A stretch of DNA of 64,000 nt from Monomorium pharaonis (lineage: Eukaryota; Arthropoda; Insecta; Hymenoptera; Formicidae). Below the pieces are notes generated by a model. It saw only the letters and a list, made by a program, of their open reading frames with translations. It did no database searches and was not told the origin of the DNA. The DNA is taken from the NCBI RefSeq assembly GCF_013373865.1, contig NC_050474.1:15191045-15255044 (forward strand). The letters run 5' to 3'. Made by a program: the position numbers and the translations under genes. How positions within the stretch are numbered: position 1 is the stretch's first letter; every line of letters begins with the position of its first letter. This document shows positions 23,066 to 34,837 of the stretch, one piece after another.

Positions 23066-26000
23066 TTATATTCCTATATTACTATCCAATACAAACTTGA
23101 CCATCGCTCCAGCAATTGTCTTATTCAAAACAGTGATCAAATACTCTATCGTAAATGGAGCATAACACTTCTGCTCAAACAGTTTGCTATAAAGACTAAC
23201 TCTAGTGTTGTTGAAATTCGGACATTCCCAAAAAATATGGTTAATGTCCTGGTAAAGGCAACCACAATCACAATCAGGCGATTCCCTCCAACCACATTTA
23301 AATTTAATAGCGTTAGTGTAGGGGAAACCCGTAATAATTCGCGAGAGAATACAGGAATGTTTTCTAGAAAATCTGAGCTTGGAGATAAGGGATATGTTCC
23401 AGTCCGTGAAATTGCTCATGTAATAGTTTCCAGTATTAAAATTAATTCTATTAAGAAATTCTGTATCTAAAAGTTCATATTCCCCTTTAAGAGACGATAG
23501 GACTTCCGAGTACAAAATATAATTAAGGTTTTGGCAGATTTCCCCAACCAAAGCACCATCTTTTGCGGCTTTATCCGCCTTCTCGTTACCCCCAATATTC
23601 TTATGAGCAGGACACCAGGTAAAACGAAATCTAATTCTCTGATCCTCAACCGTTCTTAGTTGTTCTCTTACCTTGGACAACCAGGGGCTAAGTTTAATAC
23701 ATGTATTTTTATATAAGTCATTTGCTGACTTAATAACATCCAAGTTGCTCTTAGAATCAGAGCAAATATTTACCTCCTTCCAATTATTATCTTAGGCTAT
23801 CTCCATGGCCTTAGAAATTGCCACCGATTCCGCCGAAAAAGAACTCATAAAATTATTAAATTTGAATTTATAGAATCTCTCTAGACTCTAAACCGTGCAA
23901 CCTACCAATGACCCACCATCCTCCAAGGGAGTTCTAGAACCATCTGTATACATTGTCACCTCCTCCCTCAACAGGCTATTTAAAGCAATGAGGTTGTTAA
24001 ATGCATTATCAGGGTTGTTGCACAAGAGAGCCATCGCCCCAGATCTGAGGTTTACATCAATCTCCAAAGAAGCCAGGGACAGAGAAAAATCATGGGCCGG
24101 ATGGACGTCCCATTGATATAAGATCTTCTCGAAAAAACGAACCCTTGACCATCTACTCATTATAAACGGAATGTTTCTGGACGCGACCTTCTTTGATTGA
24201 GTCCAAGCATGGTAATTTTTAATCTTATTGATAATAACATACCTCTTTAACAGGATTAACTTGCACAGGTATTTGTCTGATTTTATACTAGTTCTTCTTA
24301 TTAAACTAAACTGATTACTAAAACTCCAAATCACCCTGTTTGGAGGAGTGGATCTGAAGATGCCCAATGCCGTTTTATATGCCTGACTCAGTGATTTTTC
24401 CAGGGATTCAATATAAGAACCTGCGGCGCTACAATACCACATACTATCCCATTCCAGTTGTGCTCCTATCGTAGCGTTGACAAATCTAATATTGTCCATC
24501 GCGCTGACTCCCCACGATGACCCCGCAATCCACTTCAAAATATTAGCCAATATATCCAATATATCCAATAGCCTTATTCTTCAGCCCTCTAATGTGGCTT
24601 TTCCACCTAAGACCGTCATCCAACGTCAAACAAAGATATTTGACTTCCTTTTGAATACAAATACTTCTATGATCCAGGTAAAGAATGTCATCATAATTCA
24701 GACGTTTTTTCCTGTTAAAGATTATACTCTGAGTTTTCTCCAAAGACAACTCAAGATCGATGGAATTGAGCCATTTTTCAATACTGATAAAAGATAAAGA
24801 AAGTGCTCTTTTGATAACTTCCAAATCCTTATCAACGCATACAATAGCAATATCGTCCGCAAATTGCAGTGCCTGACAATTATAGGGAATTTTCCATAGG
24901 ATATCTTTTATATAAAGGTTAAAAAGAATAGGGCTTAAGGCTGATCCCTGCGGGAGGTCCCTCTGTAAGAGTCTGCATCCAAACCAGTGGCCGGACTCGA
25001 AGAAATTGGCAGTTCTTGAGCTCAAGAAATTCCTGAATAGAAGCTTATAATTAGTTGAAATCTCCAACTCATTAATCATTAAAAACAAAATTTGAGGGTT
25101 AACATTGTCATACGCCGATTTTACATCCAGCAGTAATGCACCCGACATCTCACCCTTCGCAAAAGCCATATAAATAGATAGATTCATTAATGCAAGACAA
25201 TCATCGCACGACCTACCCCCCCCCCCCCCGAAACCAAATTGCGTGTTAGAAATCAGTTTACTCTCTTCCGCAAATCGACTGAATCTTTTAAGAATCAATT
25301 TTTCAAACATTTTGGCAGTAACTGAAGACAACAAAATAGGTCTAAAATATTCTTTATTTGGCTTGGGGATCAAGAAAACATCAACGGATTTCCATTCCTG
25401 AGGGAAGAATCCATCAGCCACAATTCTATTAAAAATTTCAAGTAATCGTTCAACAGCACTCATTGGCAACAGTTTTATAAGAGAGTTACCAATGCAATTA
25501 GGTCCCGGAGAACTCCGTACTTTTAACGCAGCGATACAAGACATAATTTCATAAAGTTTAAACGGAGCGAATAAATTGTTAGTGGGGGTAAACTCCCGGG
25601 GAGTTTCAAACAAGTTAGAAACCCACGACGGAATACTGTAACTAAGGTAGTTTTCCACCTTATGGGCTCTGAAAACACTCAGAGGGCCTGTTGGAGAAAG
25701 AAAAGCACTTCGTTTGAACGCATTTATTGTTTGCCAAAACGATCTAGGACCTGCTGATAAACTCATATTATTAACTAATGATTTGAAGCTTTGACTTTTT
25801 TCTTTTGAGCAGCTTTCTAGTTTCTTCCGATGCTCTTCTGTAAAGCAGCAAATTAACCCGTGAATGGTTCTCTCTGTTTCTTATACGCCAACCTTCTCTT
25901 TTCCACCGCCCGAGAGCACTCGCAATTCCACCAGGGCTTGAGTGTAGGTTTTTTTCTGCTATTTGACTTCTTAAAATTTATAAAATTAATACAACAATTC

Positions 26001-26940
26001 CCAGAATCGAAAACCGAGACTCTCCCTTCACCATCATATAGCCTAGCTCCAGAAAAAATGACACATCTTATTATTGTTGATGCCCAGGATTCAGATTGAG
26101 ACGCACTAGTTAACTGATGATCCGAGGTGTCACCCAGTCTATCCATGCTCACTAGCTCAGCAAAACGATCTCACTTGACATACCGGATATATCCAATCTT
26201 TTCCTAGATCTAACATATTGTTTGTAGGACTTAGTTCCCGAATTCGCAACCAGATCCCCCAATACTAATAACAATATAATCTTTGCCAATACAATCCGGC
26301 CACAGAGACCAGGAAGCATCCGACCAAAGACTCCCCGAGACCAAGGTAAGGTCAGGAACACTTACATACTCAGAGTTCAATGAGATTCTGGTTAGGGAAC
26401 CATCGTTAAGTATAATAAAAGGGGAATTATCAATACACTCTGCTAAACATCTCCCCGCCGTATTGGTTCGAGTAGACCCCCAGATTTCATTCTGAGAGTT
26501 TAGATCCCCACAGATACACACATCATATCTGTCAGACAGATTAGAGACCCTCTGGAAAAAACTGGAAAAAACAAAAATTTGGCTTTACTTAAAATTACAT
26601 CAGGAGGTCTATATAGCGAGACCAATACAATCTTTTTCAACTCTTTTTCCCTTCTTATAATAGCTACGGCGATATACTCAAGCCCGAGATTATCTGGTAG
26701 GTTTAAATCAAAACAAACTGAGTCAAGACTTTTACTCACAAGAACCGCCGTACCACCTCCCGTTCTATTTCCAGCTCTATCAGATCTAAACGTAATATAG
26801 TCACTAAAATCGAAATTTATTCTCTCTTGTAACCATGTTTCCTGAAGGCATATAAGATCAAAATGTAACATTATATTAGAAAACTCTTGCTTTTTTCCCA
26901 TAATTTCTTTACAATTCCATTGCAGAATCTTTAAAGCCAT
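23066..26940 (-). pseudogene. LINE ORF2: endonuclease, reverse transcriptase, RNase H
   Basis: The start is MALKILQWNCKEIMGKKQEF at 26940, the usual N-terminus of an APE-type endonuclease domain, with LICLQETWLQE and ICGDLNSQNEIWGS downstream. The RT spans 25766-24543: IPKPNKEYFRPILLSS, the substrate segment near DVKSAYDN, LPQGSALSPILFNLYIKDI, and an intact catalytic FADD box near 24855. RNase H follows (MYTDGSRTPLEDGGS near 23950; TWCPAHKNIGGNEKADKAAK near 23610). The C-terminus has a CDCGCLYQDINHIFWEC zinc motif. Frameshifts near 26510, 26240, 25840 and 23880 make this copy inactive. The protein would nick the target DNA and reverse-transcribe the element RNA. Confidence 0.85.
25216..25229. 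repeat. Poly-C run within LINE reverse transcriptase
   Basis: Fourteen consecutive C residues on the plus strand, read as a run of glycines (FGFGGGGGRSCDD) in the RT fingers region. The relative at about 60400 reads FGFRKDKSCEN here. The frame is retained on both sides, so the run has replaced or expanded codons without breaking the frame in this sequence. A sequencing or assembly length error is possible. Confidence 0.7.
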
Positions 26941-27144
26941 TGAAAATACAGAATAATTAAGAGCAAGGATGCCTTTCTATAGACTAGACGATCAGTAACT
27001 CTACAATTTATTAATAATTTTGGTTGCAGACAAGTAGCAGCGGAGGTCACGCCACCTTTCTTCGGCTGTTTTATCAGAACTAATCAAACCAGCAATCTGA
27101 GAAATTATTATTTCTGAATTAAGCTCCGCAATAGGGTCGACACT

Positions 27145-28777
27145 CTAAAACAAATTGATTAAGTCAGAGCCATGAACCGCATTAGACGCAACACCTTGAG
27201 TCATACTGCTTAGAATCTGAGCTTGGAGGGGAATAGGTTCCGCCCTGCCCCTGGAATTATGAGATGGAGCAATCGAAGAATCTGATTCGCCTCCTCCCCG
27301 GCCTCTGCAACAATTCTCGATGTCGGGGAGGGGGCATGATCGCCCGAGATGTGTCAAATAGTTCACCATCTCTTTTAAGTGAACGCATCTCAAGGACCCC
27401 AGCCCTAATGACTTCATTATTTATTGGAATTATTGACTCTATATTAGAAGAGGAGTCAACACTCGATCCATTTCTGCTAGCTGGGTCAAAGTTCGAACCC
27501 CTTCTTATTTGTGTACGCTTACCAAAATTATGAGCCGAACCCAACTCTATCTGGGCATTCCATCCAGCATACATCTGAGATTTAAACATTTTGCCAATTT
27601 GGAAGACACTCGTGATCTCTCTGTCCTTTATTGGTCTCTTGGCCTTGAAAGATGAGCAATTAACATAAGCCATAACATAATTTACAAGGTTATGGTATTG
27701 AAACGACGGACATGAATCATCAAAAGAGCCATGGAGGCCTCCACAATTAACACACTTGAAAATGTTACTTTTACAGTTCTCACTGGGATGATTTTCCCCA
27801 CACTTCGGACATCTTAACTTTCCTCTACAGAATTTCGAGGAATAACCCCAACGACAGCAATTATTGCACTTTTTTATTTTATTAATAAACGGGAATATTT
27901 TATGCTTTACCTTGAAAAGATAGACAAATTCAAGCAATAGGTTAGCTTCAAAAATAATCTTAACTGAAGATGAGAGCTTAAGAGAGTTATCACTTCAATC
28001 CAGGTATTTTAATCTTTCAGTTCTGATCACTCTAAAAAATCTTTCATTAGGCCACTCAATTCCTGCCAGCATTTGCTCCTCAGTAGTTTCTGGAGATATA
28101 TCACGAATTATACCTGTTCTAAATATTTTAAAATTAGTAATATATGCTAGCCAATTTTCCGGGATCAAATCTCTGTGATCCAGGAAATTATTCGCATCTT
28201 CAAACGTTCTAAAGCTGATACTAATCATATTTCTGCCCTTCTTTCTAATATTTAGAATGTTATTATAAACTTGTTTATACTTATTTTCATTCTTTCTCCT
28301 AAAAAGCATTTGGCCTATACTAATTGGGTGCAAATTACCTATATTTTTCCCTGATACTTCCATCAACGATTCTACAAAAACCAGGTACGGACCACCATTA
28401 TCTACAGAATACCGATTTGCTAATTGAGTTTCTATGAAAGACACTCTAGCTGGTTTCACCAAATTATTAGGTAAAACATTATTAGGATCAGAGTCAGAAG
28501 CAAGAACAGTAGATATAATAACTTCACGGTCGATTCCTAGAGGGAATGGTTCCGAGACCAACAAATTTAGATCCGGTATGAGTTCTTGAGATTTTTTAGC
28601 TTTATTTAAATTATCTTGAAGAAGAGAAGTATTTTTTCTTTTATTGCTACTGACCAATTCCCTGTCGGAACTAACCGAACCTGGAGGCTTACCTTGAGAG
28701 GAGGAAATTTTTTTACTAGTTGGCTTATTATTACTCTTCGACATTTTAATCTCGTGTAAAATTTCTTTATACGTCAA
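27145..28777 (-). pseudogene. LINE ORF1, RNA-binding Gag-like protein
   Basis: Starts MTYKEILHEIKMSKSNN at 28777. The N-terminal half is basic and serine/lysine rich. The C-terminal half carries three consecutive zinc knuckles: CNNCCRWGYSSKFC, CPKCGENHPSENC and CVNCGGLHGSFDDSC (about 27860-27700). Such knuckles bind the element RNA in the ribonucleoprotein particle. One in-frame TGA lies at 27995-27997, and a frameshift near 27330 moves the tail into the frame ending HGSDLINLF at 27145. ORF2 starts about 200 bp downstream. Confidence 0.8.
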
Positions 28778-28830
28778 TTATCAATTTGTATCATCAATTT
28801 GATCAGGGTAACTTTATTTCTTACCATGTC

Positions 28831-30188
28831 AGGCAGAAAGAGCAAATATAAAAGTGAAAAGAGTCTGCCTAATCTCTTTTAATTATTACTAAATTATCAC
28901 ATGAATACTAGCAAGATCAAAAATCATTGTTATGCAGAGTTAATGTACATTTACTTAGCTAGTATGGTATAAAAGTGGACCATACTTCAGAAAATATTCA
29001 AACATCAAAGTCAAATAGAGTCCCTGAGTTGAGGTAAATATCAATTCAGTTTGATTTGGGGTAAATACCACTTTATTCAAGGCAACAAGAAGAAAACATA
29101 AGTTGACCTTGTTATTCACGATGTTGAGCACAGAGTATTTTAGAAAATTATGCGATTCATCTATATGTTCTATCATCCTAAATTATCTAGAAAAAATGCT
29201 ACATTAATACTATCATACAAAAGATATCAAGCTAAGTTACAAAATTTTCTTGTTTAATTACGTGAATAAATAGGTTTTCAGGAAAAGTCCTGACAACTCT
29301 TGTGGATGATCTATAGTTAATAATTTTTTTTTTATAAATATAATAATAATAGAGTTTGATCAGAACAATGGGTAACGCTTTAATATAATATACCTGATTT
29401 TACATAAAGTTAGCTAGGCATACGTGAGATCGTTATAGCGAACCATGTGAGACGAGTTTTCTATTAAAAGAGACGGAAAATATTTCAACATAGACGAAAT
29501 TCATTATCAGATAAGAATAGACAATTAAAGCGATGGTCAAGAGATACATATTATCTATGAATCATGTTATGCATGCAGACCTGTATAATTAATAACTAAA
29601 ACTTGTTGAGCATAAGAGCCTGAGACGTACCTTTTCAGTCAGAGGGCTGTTTGAGTTAATAGGCTTCTTAGACTGTAGCTTTGGTTGATAGAAATTAGCA
29701 ATAGAATCCTGATTTACTATCTCCTTCCAGTGTAAGGTCGCACATGTGCGTGGAAAAATTGAGCAAAGTAACAATCTCCCAAAATGGCCGACTAAAAGCC
29801 CGCAACCAGTAATCCGAACCTCATGGTAATTCCAGGGCAACAATTTCACGTGATACGTGGCGTTATTCCACCACTGCCATCTCCATTCCGTTTGATCACT
29901 AACAAGAGACGAGGAGTCGAATCTTGTAAATTTACTGTTGTTTAATACAATTTCACTTGATTAACTTGTGACCACGTCTTATTTCAGCGGCTCCCCAGAA
30001 CGAAGTCCCCGGTCTTACAGTCTATGCGACGTCGTCGGTGACCGCTCCCGATGTCGTCTCGCTAAACAGTGAGACGGCGTGAGCGAGCTGGGACACCGTA
30101 GACATCGATTAGGATCTGCGCATTGTCCTTGCGCATCGATCCGCGCATCAACCCGCGCGCAGGAATCTTTAGTTCAGACAATAGGCAG
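28831..30188. other. no gene seen
   Basis: Mixed AT-rich sequence, then a moderately GC-rich patch at 29960-30180. The minus-strand frames at 28955-29176 and 29589-29849 have no recognisable motif and atypical composition for a gene. A possible splice acceptor (TTATTTCAG at about 29980) precedes an open stretch, but no exon can be supported. Confidence 0.45.
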
Positions 30189-30784
30189 TTTTACCTTACA
30201 AAAGGTCAAGGAAATTTTATACTTGGCATAGTTTTTAGGTTTAGCATACTAATTAATACTTTGAGTTTTTGAAACATTGCCGCTCGCGCTGCCATATTGA
30301 AAAAATGGAGCAAAAAATCACTGTTTTACAAATATTTCATCTCCGGTGTGAGATACGTGAAAAATAGTTATTATAAAAAATGTAAAGCATAAAATTCTCT
30401 ACATACATTTTATGTTGTAACTTTTTTTTTCTCAGATCAATAGTTTCCGAAATACAATGCGATAAAGTGGAGTATTTTTTCCAATTTGTCAGAATATTTC
30501 ATTTTTCTCTGAAAACTATCTCGGAAACTATTGATCTGAGAAAAAAAATATTAGAACATAAAATGTAGAGAATTTTATGCTTTACATTTTTTATAATAAC
30601 TATTTTTCACATATCTCACACTGGAGACGAGATATTCGTGAAAGTGATTTTTTGCTCCATTTTTTCAATATGGCGGCCCGAGCGGCAACGTTTCAAGATT
30701 AAAAACTCAGAGTATTAATTAGTATGCTAAACCTAAGAACTAGGCCAAGTATAAAATTTCCTTGATCTTTTACAAGGTAAAGCC
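30189..30784. mobile_element. Foldback MITE (about 600 bp)
   Basis: Two arms of about 260 bp are near-exact inverted repeats. They read, from outside in, TTTTACCTTACAAAAGGTCA, ATTTTATACTTGGC, TTAGTATGCTAAAC, ATGGCGGC-type and ATTGATCTGAGAAAAAAA-type motifs, and meet at about 30480. The right end reads CTTTACCTTGTAAAAGATCA in reverse complement. No coding sequence. The target duplication is not clear. Confidence 0.7.
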
Positions 30785-31484
30785 CTTTTTATGTCTCTAT
30801 TGCCTGGACTACTTTCTGTCGATAGGGCGTCGCTTTCTTCTTTCCGCTTCTGCGGGTCGAGAGCGCCTCCCGTCGTGACGCCGCGCAATTTGAAAAACGC
30901 CGCTGGTCTTCACGATGGCCTGTTGCAAGATCTTTATCTCCTGGCGAGGTTGGCTCGAGGTTGATCAAGTCCCAGCCTTCCCAATGTCGATCATCGTTGA
31001 CCACTCCGGCTGGGGTCCTCCGGCTCCACGGGGTGGGAGGGCGCATGCTGATTTCCCCGGCATCGTCCTCGGAAGCGCCCAGCTCCTTTCGACCCGCTCT
31101 CGCCTTCCCGGTTCCTAAAAGAAGGTGACATACGATAGCGACAGCCTCACGATCCTCCACTCTTATGCCATGATAACTTCGATCGTATATTTGCCCTGGT
31201 GGCTTTTCAATAGTCCGGGATTCCGCCGCTCAGCCGCTCTCATAATTCCCCTCGCTGTCCCTCGACATCTGCTCCTTTATTACATGGGATCCGGCACACC
31301 ACTTCCCCTGCGGATCGCGCCTCTCGCTTGTCGGATTTTTAAATATCTTATCATAATATTTAACAGAAAAGGGGAGACCGCCCTCCCGCTCAGGGTAAGG
31401 AGCGGTCTCAAATGACCTATCCCGATCGGGCCACCTCGGCCCTTGTGACAGACGAAAAACGTCATTTCACAATATATGCACATA
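30785..31484. other. GC-rich region, possible transposon gene fragment
   Basis: This stretch is strongly GC-rich relative to its flanks. A 123-residue minus-strand frame (30789-31160) is rich in Arg, Glu and Ala with no recognisable motif (MEDREAVAIVCHLLLG, TGHREDQRRFSNCAASRREA). I do not recognise it. The base composition suggests a retroelement fragment such as a gag remnant or LTR, but this is inference only. Confidence 0.3.
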
Positions 31485-32262
31485 CACTGGAACCCCGCGT
31501 TAGCGTACTCCGCGTTAGCGTACTCCGCGTTAGCGGAAACTATCCCCTCCATATGCACTCGGCCCACATGAGTAGCGTGTGTGGGGATAGCAATGCAGTC
31601 ACGTAGTATGTAAGCAGTTACGACATATTCTTAAAGATTTGTGCAAGATTTTAATCTGTAATTAATTCATTTAAGACTAAGAAATGGCTAATATTTTTTT
31701 AAATTTAAAAATTTATTATTTTGTCTACATGGTCATTAAAAATTGTCTCAAAAAATTGTTTCAAAATATTATTCGTGTAATATAAATAAAAATATATTTT
31801 TATATAAATTTTTATTTAAAAAATTCACGCACATGTAAATAAAATAGCCAACACTAATTTAAAATAAATTGTTTAAATGTAATCACATAAAAAAAGAAAC
31901 ACCGATTGCAATCAAAGCTGGATTTCTAATTTGATAATATTTTATTTATAAATTATATGTTGGAAAATAATAATAAATTAAAAGTGTAGGGAATATAAGA
32001 TATTCGGGAATGTAATTTATTACAGAGGTACGAGATGTGAGTTTTTCGGACGGCTATAGATACGATTGACTTGATCTGAGACGCGCTGCTTGCAATTTTA
32101 TGATTGAATACATTTAGTCTTAAGCGTAAACATTAACTGGTTAGATGGCAATACCGTTACGTCCCTGAATTTCACGGAGTGGGAGTGAAACCAAGCAATA
32201 GGAGATAACCCCGCGTTAGCGGACCAGAGCCCCAAACAGTCCGCTAACGCGGGGTTCCACTG
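31485..32262. mobile_element. Pogo/Tc1-like MITE with CACTGGAACCCCGCGTTAGCG ends
   Basis: The left end CACTGGAACCCCGCGTTAGC and right end CAGTGGAACCCCGCGTTAGC (reverse complement) are flanked by TA at 31483-31484 and 32263-32264. Next to the left end, GCGTTAGCGTACTCC is tandemly repeated; next to the right end, a GTCCGCTAACGCGG / CCGCGTTAGCGGAC hairpin is present. The interior (about 700 bp) is AT-rich with no transposase. CAG-type ends plus TA targets resemble pogo/Tigger elements. Confidence 0.65.
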
Positions 32263-32463
32263 TACGTATATGTATAGGCATACTACACTGTTATTCTCCG
32301 CCCTCCCTCCCTTTAACTCTCTCCCCCCTCCCTCCCTCCCCCCCTCTCTCTCTCAATTTAACAATAACATTTTCTAGCACAATAATTATAATTTATTTAT
32401 ATGTGTAAATAACTTTATATGACTTCTTACTTTTTCTTATTATTTCATAACTACTTCTAATTT

Positions 32464-32541
<78 letters not shown>

Positions 32542-32984
32542 CTTAGTCGTTCACTCATTTTTCTTTTTCTATTCTTCTACTTAAGATTCAAATAAAGTGT
32601 TTCTTCTTCTTTTTCTTTTAATATGATAACTACAAATAAACCATAACACAAAGTATTAACTTATCTCAGAATATTTATTTCCATAAAAAATAAAAATTTT
32701 GTGTAATATACTGATTGTATAACGCATAGTGTTATACTAATCTTCAAATTAGGCACAGCTGTATTTTCCTTCACGATGTAATCCACGATAGGCACATTTT
32801 AAAAATTAATTAAAATATAATCAGAAAAGAAAACAAAACCAATATAACTTTGTTTTGTCATTTTAATTCAATCTCATTGTCAGTCTCAATCTTTAATTTG
32901 ATATGATATGGATACTTCAAAATTGTCTTAAGAATCTTCATATATATTTATTTAAAAAAAATAAAATACCTGTCACTACAAAAT
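32263..32984. repeat. Pyrimidine-rich tracts and repeat flank
   Basis: 32295-32355 is a C/T tract and 32462-32546 a CT microsatellite. The sequence TTTAACAATAAYA-TTTTCTAGCACAATAATTA next to the tract recurs near 51885-51925, so this region belongs to the same repeat as the DNA left of the foldback at 52305. No gene. Confidence 0.6.
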
Positions 32985-33384
32985 AAGTAAAATCACAACA
33001 AAATTACTTTTTAAAAAGAAAGTATTAAAAAGCGCCAAATATACGCGCGCAAGAAACACTCAAAAATCTATTCTTGTACAAAATAATTTTAATTTGGCAT
33101 TACAAATGTACAAAATTTCAATAAAATTATCTTTTCCCCCAAAAAGAACAAAAATATTTTTTCTTTACAAAAGTAATAATATAAAGAAAATGTGCCAACT
33201 ATGAAAACAAATGGATATTTATATGAACTAGAACATCTACTTTTACAAATAATTATTTATATACATATACATTACAATAAATATTTTACTACCAAAACTT
33301 GGCGCCGCTGAACCAAATAATGGTGCACTTTCTTCATATCATTTGCTTTAATACAAAATCGCTTTCTTACAATTTAACTTACAT

Positions 33385-34120
33385 AGTCGATAAAATAAAG
33401 AGAATGTTGTGGTTCTAATCTTGGGTTTATAAACGTATAAAATATAAACAAGCAATTGGAGTCGTGTGGACTAGCGGTGAGAGAGCTATTGTGTAGAACA
33501 AGGGATCCCGAGTTCGAAACCAGCCAGCGCTACTTTAATTTTTCAGTCGCTTACAACTTCAGAAGTGGGATAACAATTCATGTTCCCTCAGCTAGGAGGA
33601 CTAGAAGGAGAGCTGTGACCGTCGTTCGTGGAGGAGAGGTGTAACTTTCGTTAGAGGATTCGCTTACCCCTCGGGTCAGGGAGGCCCTTTCGTGAAGGGG
33701 GGATAAGGTTTCCGAGTTGGTCAACATACGTGGCTGCCAAGGGCGGGCGTAGAGCGGGAGATTCACGTGACTGTGGGCCAGTATGAAGACGATTTGTGTG
33801 ACTACTGTGCGGGCGTGAGAAGGAAACTCACTGCGGAGTCAATTTGTGGAAAGTCACACACTCAGAGAAAATGAACTTTGGAAACAGCCGCCATCAAGAG
33901 AAAGACATTCGAGGACGAATGTAAAAGTCAAAATAGCCGAGCTGTAGTCGATAAAATAGAGAGGATCTTGTGGTTCTAATCTTGGGTTCATAAGGGTACA
34001 AAATATAAACAAGAGCAGTTGGAGTCGTGTGGACTAGCGGTGAGAGAGCTATCGTGTAGAGCAAGGGATCCCGAGTTCGAAACCAACCAGCGCTCCTTTA
34101 ATTTTTCAGTCGCTTACAAT
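33385..34120 (+). repeat. Terminal direct repeats carrying tRNA-like pol III boxes
   Basis: A unit of about 175 bp occurs twice in the same direction, at 33385-33557 and 33946-34120, around a 390-bp non-repeated body. Each unit contains an A-box-like TGGACTAGCGGT (33467 and 34030) and a B-box-like GAGTTCGAAAC (33510 and 34073), spaced as in tRNA genes, and ends in TTTTTCAGTCGCTTACA. The second unit begins TGTAGTCG. This could be two SINE heads or a small retroelement with tRNA-like terminal repeats. No acceptor-stem pairing exists, so it is not a tRNA gene. Confidence 0.6.
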
Positions 34121-34206
34121 ACTAAAATAATTACTTAAAATGACAATTTTTTACAATCGAAATCGTAATAGCGTTATATACGTATAACATTATATATGCA
34201 CGTGAG

Positions 34207-34207
<1 letters not shown>

Positions 34208-34258
<51 letters not shown>

Positions 34259-34262
34259 AGAA
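34208..34262. repeat. GA microsatellite
   Basis: An almost pure run of GA dinucleotides, followed by GAAAGAAAAAGAGGGAAAG-type purine sequence to about 34290. Confidence 0.9.
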
Positions 34263-34362
34263 AAAGAGGGAAAGAAAAACAGAGAGAGATTGAAACGTAC
34301 GCACGCACAAGAGATTTAGATATTAAAAATCGCTTCTTTATAAACAAAGTTATATACTAAAC

Positions 34363-34601
34363 GGGAGCGTCCCAGATGCGCACAGTAATAAACGGGCACA
34401 GCAAGCTGAGTGAAACGGACACAGACCAAATGCACACGGACCAAACGGACACAATAACCTACAAACTTACCACATGGGTCGCGACTTTTCGGGCACCTCT
34501 ACCGACGGGGTGGGTGCGGGGGGGGGGGGGGAAGTCCCCCCTCGCACCCCCCGTGTGTGTGTGTGTGTGTGCGTGCGTGCGCGTGTGTGTGTGCGTGCGT
34601 G

Positions 34602-34687
<86 letters not shown>

Positions 34688-34837
34688 GCATTCTCTGCAT
34701 CACATAGGTTTGCGACTGTGCGCATTTGGTCCGTGTGCATTTGGTCTGTGCGCATTTGGTCTGTGCGCATTTGGTCTGTGTCCGTTTCACTCAGCCTGCT
34801 GTGTCCGTTTATTACTGTGCGCATCTGGGACTCACTC
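34363..34837. mobile_element. Minisatellite-armed foldback element, copy 2
   Basis: An 8-bp direct repeat, TACTAAAC, flanks the element (34355-34362 and 34838-34845). The ends are GGGAGCGTCCCAGATGCGCA (left) and GAGTGAGTCCCAGATGCGCA (right, reverse complement). The arms are short arrays of a 15-bp monomer (TGTGCGCATTTGGTC in the right arm, complement in the left). The core has the G/C hairpin at 34512-34549, a GT microsatellite at 34553-34684 and the conserved box GCATTCTCTGCATCACATAG at 34690. The same components occur, inverted, in the element at 4994-5899. No protein-coding content; the Val/Cys-rich frames are microsatellite artefacts. Confidence 0.8.

Larger units (their letters stand above)
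22757..28830 (-). mobile_element. Near-complete I-type non-LTR retrotransposon (LINE)
   Basis: Two coding regions lie in tandem on the minus strand: a zinc-knuckle ORF1 (28777-27145) and an ORF2 with apurinic endonuclease, reverse transcriptase, RNase H and a C-terminal zinc motif (26940-23066). This organisation is that of I-type LINEs. The 3' end falls in an A/G-rich tail (complement of TTCTTTTTCTTCTTCTTTTG, about 22757-22777). Only a few stops and frameshifts interrupt it, so it is much younger than its neighbours. A diverged relative lies at 60250-62462. Confidence 0.85.

Noticed and set aside
22853..23470. 205-residue plus-strand frame
   Set aside because: Antisense to the C-terminal part of LINE ORF2.
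33457..33531. tRNA gene
   Set aside because: A- and B-box-like sequences are present, but acceptor, D and anticodon stems do not pair; it is repeated in a terminal-repeat unit.
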